From the NCBI GenBank assembly GCA_017461005.1, contig JAFTZU010000051.1:1-32487 (forward strand): 32,487 nt of DNA. The letters are read 5' to 3'. The notes beneath the pieces are model-generated. The model was not told the origin of the DNA, searched no databases, and was given only the letters and a program-made list of their open reading frames with translations. This document shows positions 26,901 through 32,487 of this stretch, one piece after another (the stretch's first letter is position 1; every line of letters begins with the position of its first letter). This DNA comes from Clostridia bacterium. GTDB lineage: Bacteria > Bacillota > Clostridia > Oscillospirales > Acutalibacteraceae. The translations under genes and the position numbers were made by a program.

Positions 26901-28490
26901 TTCCCGGATGGCGTCGATCGGCGGGTTGGTCACCTGCGCGAACAGCTGCTTGAAATAGCTGAACAGCAGCTGATGCTTTTCGGAGAGGACCGCCAGCGGG
27001 ATGTCGATGCCCATGGCCGCGATGGGCTCTGAGCCGTTTTTCGCCATCGGCAGGATCGAGGTGTTGATGTCTTCGTAAGTATAGCCAAAGACCTTATAGA
27101 GGCGGTCACGGACTTCCTGCGTGGACTCCTCGACCTTTTTGTTCGGGATCGGAAGTTCGTGAAGGGTCTTCAGGTGCATGTCCAGCCACTCTCCGTACGG
27201 ATGCTGATGCGCGTACTTCTCTTTGCATTCGTCATCGGAGATGATGCGTCCTTCTTTCGTATCGATCAGGAGCATCTTGCCGGGCTGGAGCCGGGACTTT
27301 TTCACGATATGTTCCTCTTCCATCGGCAGGACACCGACTTCGGACGAGAGGATCAGCAGGTCGTCATCGGTCACATAGTAGCGGGACGGGCGCAGGCCGT
27401 TCCGGTCGAGACAGGCACCCACCTGGTCGCCGTCCGTGAAGAGGACTGCGGCGGGGCCGTCCCAGGGCTCCATCATCGTGGAGTAGTAGTGGTACATGTC
27501 CTTCTTTTCCCGGCTCATGGTGTCATCCGACTTCCAGGGTTCCGGGATGCAGATCATCATGGCCAGAGGCAGGTCCATCCCGTTCATGACGAGGAACTCG
27601 AGGGTGTTGTCCAGCATGGCAGAGTCGGACCCCGCGGTATCGACGACAGGAAGGATCTTCTCATAGTTTTCATTGAGGAACGGAGACTCCATCGTTTCGC
27701 CTCTGGCGAGCATCCGGTCCGCGTTGCCCCGGATCGTGTTGATCTCCCCGTTATGGACGATGAACCGGTTCGGATGGGCCCGTTCCCAGCTCGGGTTGGT
27801 ATTCGTGGAAAACCGCGAATGGACCATGGCGATGTGCGATATGAAGTCTTCCTCCTGAAGGTCCCGGTAGAAACTTCTCAGCTGGTGGACCAGGAACATG
27901 CCCTTATAAACGATGGTCCGGGAGGACAGCGAACAGACATATGTATTGTCATTGGACTGCTCGAACACCCGTCGGACCACATAGAGTTTCCGATCGAACT
28001 CGATCCCCGGTGCGCAGTCAGCCGGCTTTTCGATGAAGCACTGTTCGATACAGGGCATCTTGTCGATGGCCTTCTGGCCCAGCGTCTCCGGGCAGGTCGG
28101 GACCGTTCTCCATCCGAGGAACTTCAATCCCTCTTTCGCGGTGATGATCTCGAGCATCTTTTTCGCCTGAGCACGGCGCAGTTTATCCTGCGGCAGGAAC
28201 AGCATGCCGATGCCGTATTCCCGCTGATCGCCCAGCGTGATGCCGCATTCCGCGGCTTTTTCTTTGAAGAATGTATGAGGCGTCGCCACGATGATGCCGA
28301 CACCGTCTCCCGTCTCACCGGCGGCATCCTTGCCGGCGCGGTGTTCCAGCTTCTCGACGATCTTCAAAGCGCTGTCGACGATACGACGGGACGCGTCCCC
28401 TTTGATCGAAACGACTGTCCCGATGCCGCAGGCATCATGTTCGAACTGCTCTCTGTAAAGCAGGTCGTTTTGCAAAGTTTCATTTACCAT
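23955..28490 (-). CDS. gltB: Glutamate synthase large subunit
   Basis: The 1511-residue enzyme makes two glutamates from glutamine and 2-oxoglutarate. The start [24 protein letters not shown] has a GGAGGGAG site about 11 nt upstream and leaves a 20-residue propeptide before the catalytic Cys21 of the class II amidotransferase domain. Next come the central domain, the FMN barrel ([42 protein letters not shown]), the 3Fe-4S cysteines in [15 protein letters not shown], and the C-terminal GXGXG helix domain ([19 protein letters not shown]). All domains are complete. It leads gltB-gltD. A 100-nt leader holds a terminator-like hairpin, so expression may be set by attenuation. Confidence 0.97.
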   Translation of the reverse strand: [1511 protein letters not shown]

Positions 28491-28528
28491 ACTTGACTGC
28501 TCCCTCCCAAGAGGAGTTTGAGAAGCAA

Positions 28529-28568
28529 CAAAAAAAGCCACAGAGCACAGATTTCTCTGTGTTCTGTG
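28529..28568 (-). promoter_or_regulatory. Terminator-like attenuator hairpin in the gltB leader
   Basis: On the minus strand a 13-bp stem with one mismatch (28556-28568 with 28539-28551, loop GAAA) is followed by seven T (28530-28536). It sits about 20 nt after the predicted transcription start and about 40 nt before the gltB start, so full transcription requires readthrough. It could also stop readthrough from the upstream permease gene. Confidence 0.6.
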
Positions 28569-28596
28569 ACTTCTTCGCCACTTCTAAGTTGCACTT

Positions 28597-28625
28597 ATTA
28601 TAATACGGTATTATGAAAAATGCAA
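28597..28625 (-). promoter_or_regulatory. Promoter of gltB-gltD
   Basis: On the minus strand, TTGCAT (28620-28625) and a perfect TATAAT (28597-28602) are exactly 17 nt apart. The -35 box begins 12 nt after the permease stop codon. Confidence 0.8.
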
Positions 28626-28636
28626 TAGTGAATTTT

Positions 28637-30097
28637 TCATTCTTCGGTTTCTGCCACCGTAGCTTTCAGCTTTTTGACGGCCGCTTTTTCTCTCGCCTTC
28701 TTTTCGCCGTACTCTTTCTGTTTTTCGAGAGCGACGTTTTCGAGAGACAGGTCGGCGCCGGTGTCGTGCGGGTCGGACTCATCGAAGACGAAGTCTTTGC
28801 CCGGAAGGATGGCGTTGAGCAGGATGCCGGCGATGGAACCGACGGCCAGAGCGGACAGCGTGATGGCGACGGAACCGATGTGGAAAGTCAGGCCGTCGGT
28901 CATGCCGAGGGCGCAGACGAGGATGACAGCGGCGATGATCAGGTTGCGGCTCTTGGAGAAGTCCACGTGAGACTCGACCATGTTCCGAAGACCGGCGGCG
29001 GAGATCATACCGTAGAGGACGAAGGAGATACCACCGATGGTGGCTGTCGGGATGGTGTGGATGATGGCCGCGAATTTCGGGCTGAAGGACAGGACCGCCG
29101 CGAAGCAGGCCGCGATGCGGATGACCTTCGGGTCGTAGACCTTGGTCAGGGCCAGGACGCCGGTGTTCTCACCGTACGTGGTGTTGGCCGGTGCGCCGAA
29201 CAGGGACGCGATGGTGGTCGCGAGACCGTCACCGGTCAGCGTTCTGTGGAGACCCGGGTCGGCGATGTAGTTCTTGCCGACGGTTGCGCTGATGGCGGAG
29301 ATGTCGCCGATGTGTTCCATCATGGTCGCAAGGGCGATCGGAACGATGGCGACGATGGCGGTGATGACCAGGGAGCTGTTGCCGAAGTCCACGCCGCCGA
29401 AGACGGTGCTGTGCCAGTGGATCGGAGAGCCGATCCAGGCGGCTTCCTTGATGGGAGCAAAGTCGACATCGTGGCAAAGAATGGCAACGATGTAGGATAC
29501 GATGACGCCCATGATGATCGGGATGATCCGCATCATACCGACGCCCCAGATGTTGAACATGATGACGACGATGAGTGCGGAGAACGCGACCAGCCAGTTC
29601 TCCTGGCAGTTCGCGACAGCGGAGCCGGAGAGGCCGAGACCGATGGCAACGATGATCGGACCGGTGACGACCGGCGGGAAGTACTTCATGACTTTGGCGG
29701 TACCAAAGGCACGGATGACGGCGGCCAGAACGAGATAGACGAGACCGGCGCAGGCGACGCCGAAGCAGGCGTACGGAAGGAGCTGGGCCTGAGTCATGTT
29801 CTCATCGGCGAGGCCGGTGATGGCGGCATAACCGCCGAGGAAGGCGAAGGACGAGCCGAGGAAGGCCGGGACCTTCATCTTCGTGATGAAGTGGAACAGC
29901 AATGTGCCGAGACCGGCGAACAGCAGGGTCGTCGAGACATCGAGTCCGGTGATCAGCGGAACGAGGACCGTCGCGCCGAACATGGCGAACATGTGCTGAA
30001 GGCCGAGGACGACCATTCTGGGCGTACCCAGTTTGGTGGCGTCATAGATGGCCTCCCCTGCTTCGAACGCAGGAGCTTTGGTTTTTTCTTCAGCCAT
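28637..30097 (-). CDS. Uracil/xanthine permease, NCS2 family (UraA-like)
   Basis: The 486-residue inner-membrane transporter starts at MAEEKTKAPAF, 6 nt after GGGAGAG; an ATG 5 codons earlier lies inside that ribosome site. About 14 membrane spans fill residues 30-430. Family hallmarks are LGLQHMFAMFGATVLVP, SSFAFLGGYAAI, the PPVVTGPIIVAIGLGLSG signature, ATMMEHIGDISAIS (substrate-binding Glu) and GAPANTTYGENTGVLALTKVYDP. These fit the uracil branch (UraA/PyrP) better than purine carriers, but the substrate is inferred. A charged C-terminal tail of about 50 residues is longer than usual. No terminator was recognised before the gltB promoter. Confidence 0.92.
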   Translation of the reverse strand: MAEEKTKAPAFEAGEAIYDATKLGTPRMVVLGLQHMFAMFGATVLVPLITGLDVSTTLLFAGLGTLLFHFITKMKVPAFLGSSFAFLGGYAAITGLADENMTQAQLLPYACFGVACAGLVYLVLAAVIRAFGTAKVMKYFPPVVTGPIIVAIGLGLSGSAVANCQENWLVAFSALIVVIMFNIWGVGMMRIIPIIMGVIVSYIVAILCHDVDFAPIKEAAWIGSPIHWHSTVFGGVDFGNSSLVITAIVAIVPIALATMMEHIGDISAISATVGKNYIADPGLHRTLTGDGLATTIASLFGAPANTTYGENTGVLALTKVYDPKVIRIAACFAAVLSFSPKFAAIIHTIPTATIGGISFVLYGMISAAGLRNMVESHVDFSKSRNLIIAAVILVCALGMTDGLTFHIGSVAITLSALAVGSIAGILLNAILPGKDFVFDESDPHDTGADLSLENVALEKQKEYGEKKAREKAAVKKLKATVAETEE

Positions 30098-30210
30098 AAA
30101 AATCTCTCCCATTCATGAAAATTACATACACATTCAGCAATTAACTTACTGTGTAAAATTCTACCAATTACCGTTTTAAAACGCAATATTTAGTGGCGTA
30201 CAAATTAATT
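30098..30210. other. Permease leader and upstream AT-rich region
   Basis: This is the first part of a gene-free stretch of about 310 nt between the permease start and tRNA-Leu. It holds the permease ribosome site, leader and promoter only. No PyrR-binding loop, riboswitch or small gene was recognised. Confidence 0.5.
30158..30186 (-). promoter_or_regulatory. Promoter of the NCS2 permease gene
   Basis: On the minus strand, TTGCGT (30181-30186) and TAGAAT (30158-30163) are exactly 17 nt apart. The leader to the start at 30097 is about 55 nt. Confidence 0.72.
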
Positions 30211-30371
30211 ATGCGGACGACGGGAGTTACCCATGCGGACGACGGGACTTGACGCAATTTTGCTTTGCAAAATTGCTCCGAGCTGCTGCCGCAGCTCCCG
30301 TCGCTAAAAACAGTCCACAGGACTGTTTTCTTAACGCTCCGGCCTAAAGGTTCAAGCCCGCGTCGTCGCAT
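30211..30371. repeat. Multi-hairpin element bounded by copies of the tRNA-Leu 3' end
   Basis: TGCGGACGACGGGACTTGA (30234-30252) is identical over 19 nt to the 3' end of the neighbouring tRNA-Leu (30413-30431 on the + strand). A second copy with one change lies 22 nt before it (30212-30228). A degenerate inverted copy lies at 30348-30370. Between them are three perfect hairpins: GCAATTTTGC/GCAAAATTGC (30254-30276), GAGCTGC/GCAGCTC (30280-30297) and AAAACAGTCC/GGACTGTTTT (30307-30329). A 67-codon minus-strand ORF runs through it but merely reflects the hairpins. It may be a tRNA-derived repeat or the remnant of an element once inserted at the tRNA; neither is proved. Confidence 0.7.
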
Positions 30372-30372
30372 A

Positions 30373-30410
30373 AAGAAATAGAGAGCAGCGTTTGCTGCTC
30401 TCTATTTCTT
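30373..30410. terminator. Terminator downstream of tRNA-Leu
   Basis: A perfect 17-bp stem (30373-30389 with 30394-30410, loop GTTT) directly abuts the encoded CCA end of tRNA-Leu. AT-rich ends allow function on either strand. Confidence 0.7.
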
Positions 30411-30496
30411 GGTGCGGACGACGGGACTTGAACCCACATGAACTTGCATTCACTAGAACCTGAATCTAGCGCGTCTGCCAATTCCGCCACGTCCGC
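30410..30496 (-). tRNA. tRNA-Leu (anticodon CAG)
   Basis: The minus-strand sequence folds as a class II tRNA of 87 nt including an encoded CCA. The acceptor stem is GCGGACG with CGTCCGC. The anticodon arm is CTAGA-TTCAGGT-TCTAG, giving anticodon CAG (reads CUG). A long variable arm (TGAATGCAAGTTCA region) and the T-loop GGGTTCAAGTCCC are clear. It has its own promoter and terminator and lies between purF and the permease gene. Confidence 0.95.
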
Positions 30497-30539
30497 ATAT
30501 TTATGTCAAGCGAGGAGACCCCGCGTTGACTGCTTGAAT

Positions 30540-30568
30540 ATAATATCACAGCAAATCGCCAAATGCAA
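30540..30568 (-). promoter_or_regulatory. Promoter of tRNA-Leu
   Basis: On the minus strand, TTGCAT (30563-30568) and TATTAT (30540-30545) are exactly 17 nt apart, about 44 nt before the mature tRNA 5' end. It begins 17 nt after the purF stop. Confidence 0.72.
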
Positions 30569-30585
30569 CGATATTTTTTCAGTTT

Positions 30586-32037
30586 TTAATCTAAAACAGC
30601 AAACTCGCCGATCTTTTGATCGAACTTGTTTTTGGTGATCTCTTTCGGCACCGGGATCGGGTATTCTCCGGAGAAACAGCCGGTGCAGAATCCGACACCG
30701 GCGCCTTCGGCGAGCTGTTTCGTCGCCTCGACCGACAGATACCCGAGCGTATCGACGCCGATCGCCTTCGCGATCTCTTCCACCGAGTCATAGCGGTTCG
30801 CGATGAGCCGGTCGTCGCTGTCTACATCGGTCCCGAAATAGCAGGCATGCCGGAACGGCGGAGAGGAGACCCGCATATGGACCTCTTTCGCCCCGGCTTC
30901 CCGCAGGAGTTCGACGATCCGCGCGCAGGTCGTCCCCCGGACGATGGAGTCGTCGATCATGATGACTCTCTTCCCTGCGATGCTCTCCCGGATGGCGTTC
31001 AGCTTGATCCGGACGGCGTCCTCCCGCTGTTCCTGGGACGGCTCGATGAAACTTCGGCCGATGTACCGGTTCTTGACGAACCCGATACCATACGGGATCC
31101 CGCTTTCCTCGGCATACCCCATGGCGGCATCCAGACCGGAATCCGGAACCCCGATGACGATATCCGCCTCCACCGGGTGCTCCTTCGCAAGGAACTTCCC
31201 GGCACGGATCCGCGCGCGGTGTACGGACGCCCCGTCGAGGACCGAGTCCGAGCGGGCAAAATAGATGTATTCAAAGACACAGATGCTGCTGTCCTTCGGG
31301 TCACTGCAGTGCTCCCCGATGGACTGGACGCCTTGCCGACTGATGACCACGACTTCCCCGGGACGGATGTCCCGGACCAGCTCCGCACCGATTGAGTCGA
31401 AGGCACACGACTCACTGGCGACGACATACGCACCGTCCGGCGTCCTGCCAAGGCTCAGCGGACGGAATCCGTTCGGGTCCCGGAACGCGATCAGTTTGGT
31501 CGCCGTCATCACGACACAGGAATAAGCGCCCCGCAGCGAGTCCATCGTCCGGAGGACCGCTTCTTCCGTGCTGCTGCTTTTGAGGCGATTCGCCGCGATG
31601 GTATAGGCGATGGACTCCGTATCGGACGAGCCGTGGAAGATGCCGCCGGACAACTCGAAGGTACGACGGATCTCATCGGCGTTCACGAGGTTTCCGTTAT
31701 GTGCCAGCGCCATGTTCCCCTTGATATGCCGGATAACAAGAGGCTGGACGTTGCTGAGGTCTCTTCCGCCGGTGGTGGAATAGCGCACATGGCCGATCGC
31801 CATATTCCCCTTCCCCAGACCGCGCAGATTCTCCTCCGAGAACACCTCATGGACGAGGCCGTGTCCTTTCAGATGAGAAAAGACACCGTCGTCATTGACG
31901 ACGATCCCGCAAGACTCCTGCCCCCTGTGCTGTAGAGCATAGAGGGCAAGATAAGCAGTATGAGAAACGTCAGAAGTCTTTGTTTCGAAGATGCCGAAAA
32001 CTCCGCATTCTTCATGTAACGTATCGTAAACGATCAT
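30586..32037 (-). CDS. purF: Amidophosphoribosyltransferase
   Basis: The 483-residue enzyme catalyses the first step of purine synthesis, PRPP plus glutamine to phosphoribosylamine. The start [15 protein letters not shown] gives a 10-residue propeptide before the catalytic Cys11, as in the B. subtilis type; it overlaps the asnA stop by 4 nt (ATGA) and has no clear ribosome site of its own, so coupled translation is likely. The glutaminase part shows ALQHRGQES and HVRYSTTGG. The PRPP loop is [14 protein letters not shown]. Cysteines of a 4Fe-4S cluster are visible in ACYFGTD and [11 protein letters not shown]. No other pur genes are in this window; the pairing with asnA is unusual. Confidence 0.96.
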   Translation of the reverse strand: MIVYDTLHEECGVFGIFETKTSDVSHTAYLALYALQHRGQESCGIVVNDDGVFSHLKGHGLVHEVFSEENLRGLGKGNMAIGHVRYSTTGGRDLSNVQPLVIRHIKGNMALAHNGNLVNADEIRRTFELSGGIFHGSSDTESIAYTIAANRLKSSSTEEAVLRTMDSLRGAYSCVVMTATKLIAFRDPNGFRPLSLGRTPDGAYVVASESCAFDSIGAELVRDIRPGEVVVISRQGVQSIGEHCSDPKDSSICVFEYIYFARSDSVLDGASVHRARIRAGKFLAKEHPVEADIVIGVPDSGLDAAMGYAEESGIPYGIGFVKNRYIGRSFIEPSQEQREDAVRIKLNAIRESIAGKRVIMIDDSIVRGTTCARIVELLREAGAKEVHMRVSSPPFRHACYFGTDVDSDDRLIANRYDSVEEIAKAIGVDTLGYLSVEATKQLAEGAGVGFCTGCFSGEYPIPVPKEITKNKFDQKIGEFAVLD

Positions 32038-32487
32038 AACAGGATGATACCGTGTTCGGCGCATTCGGTACGCATTTCATCGGGCCAGAGCGCACACTGG
32101 ACTTCTCCGATATGCGCTTTTTCGAGCAGCAGCATACAGAGTCGGGACTGACCGATCCCGCCGCCGATGGTGAGCGGAAGGGTCCCGTCGAGGATGCCTT
32201 TGTGGAACGGGCGTTCTTCCCGTTCGAGACAGCCTTCGATCTCCAGCTGGCGGTGCAGGCTCTCCGCATCGACGCGAATACCCATCGAACTGATCTCGAA
32301 CGCGCAGCCGAGCAGTTCGTTCCAGGCGAAGATGTCGCCGTTGAGCGCCCAGTCATCGTAGTCCGGCGCACGTCCGTCATGCTTCTGTCCGCTCTTCAGA
32401 GCGCCGCCGATCTGCTCGATGAAAACGGTCCCGCGCTCCCTGACGATGGCATCCTCACGCTCTCTGGGGCTCAGTTCCGGCCAGCGG
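32034..32487 (-). CDS. asnA: Aspartate--ammonia ligase (5' partial, C-terminal part)
   Basis: The frame is open to the window edge; about 150 residues of an expected 330-345 are present. The enzyme makes asparagine from aspartate, ammonia and ATP and is related to class II aminoacyl-tRNA synthetases. Landmarks in order are [55 protein letters not shown] and the class II motif 3-like [19 protein letters not shown], then [13 protein letters not shown]. All are canonical AsnA. Its TGA stop overlaps the purF start codon. The N-terminal half and promoter lie outside the window. Confidence 0.95.
   Translation of the reverse strand, partial: RWPELSPREREDAIVRERGTVFIEQIGGALKSGQKHDGRAPDYDDWALNGDIFAWNELLGCAFEISSMGIRVDAESLHRQLEIEGCLEREERPFHKGILDGTLPLTIGGGIGQSRLCMLLLEKAHIGEVQCALWPDEMRTECAEHGIILL

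Noticed and set aside
28538-28590. ANTAR-type two-hairpin antitermination site in the gltB leader
   Set aside because: Only one strong stem exists and its loop lacks the A1/G4 hexaloop pattern; the weak upstream stem has an 8-nt loop.
28613-30118. A 501-codon open frame on the + strand opposite the permease
   Set aside because: It mirrors the permease gene; the product is an Asp/Gly/Val/Arg-rich sequence typical of antisense frames. Similar shadows lie opposite gltB, asd, dapA, queA and the S1 fusion.
30168-30371. A 67-codon minus-strand ORF over the tRNA-end element
   Set aside because: Its sequence is dictated by the perfect hairpins and tRNA copies. There is no ribosome site, and the region is better explained as a structured repeat.
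30234-30371. A second tRNA gene
   Set aside because: Only about 19 nt of the tRNA 3' end is present; no acceptor pairing partner, D arm or anticodon arm can be drawn.
30504-30509. Perfect TTGACA on the minus strand next to tRNA-Leu
   Set aside because: A -10 box at the right distance would fall inside the tRNA. The TTGCAT/TATTAT pair further upstream fits better.

Overview
The window is a chromosomal stretch of a GC-rich, low-mobility Firmicute (Bacillota), most likely class Clostridia. The pointers are an IspH–ribosomal protein S1 fusion downstream of cmk and plsC, a BaiN-type flavoprotein, a queA–tgt–yajC operon, an archaeal/fungal-type Asd next to dapA–dapB, an Fe-S type PurF and AsnA. 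Promoters are sigma-A like and Shine-Dalgarno sites are strong (AGGAGG class). Codons end mostly in C or G, which also opens many long antisense shadow ORFs. A family or genus cannot be fixed from sequence reading alone.

Layout. 1-900 (+): a Xer-type tyrosine recombinase cut by the window edge. 926-2911: a DUF2974-type alpha/beta hydrolase (-) divergent from a TetR regulator (+). 2974-4392 (-): an M28-like peptidase. 4482-7278 (-): queA, tgt and yajC (queuosine tRNA modification plus a Sec accessory subunit), with a long palindrome between queA and tgt. 7335-10258 (+): promoter, attenuator-like leader, asd–dapA–dapB (aspartate to diaminopimelate/lysine), terminator. 10250-10391: a second large palindrome. 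10413-13655 (-): ComEA-like HhH protein, MBOAT acyltransferase, a short DHHW-like membrane protein and a DEDDh exonuclease. 13638-19431 (-): a tightly overlapping operon of an RpiR-type regulator, BaiN-like flavoprotein, cmk, plsC and ispH-rpsA. 19532-20683 (+): a coiled-coil membrane protein with a catalytically dead signal-peptidase-like domain. 20773-22423 (+): an extended SDR enzyme behind a strong promoter. 22452-28625 (-): gltB–gltD glutamate synthase with an attenuator-like leader. 28637-30186 (-): an NCS2 uracil/xanthine permease. 30211-30371: a multi-hairpin repeat carrying copies of a tRNA 3' end. 30410-30568 (-): tRNA-Leu(CAG) with its promoter. 30586-32487 (-): asnA (partial) and purF.

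Together the genes cover nitrogen assimilation and amide-nitrogen use (gltBD, asnA, purF), lysine/cell-wall precursor synthesis (asd-dapA-dapB), lipid, isoprenoid and nucleotide supply (plsC, ispH, cmk, uraA) and translation (S1, queA/tgt, tRNA-Leu). No phage, CRISPR, toxin–antitoxin or insertion sequence is evident. The least explained items are the pseudo-signal-peptidase protein, the tRNA-end multi-hairpin element, two other long intergenic palindromes, two leader attenuator candidates and the short DHHW-like protein in the MBOAT operon.
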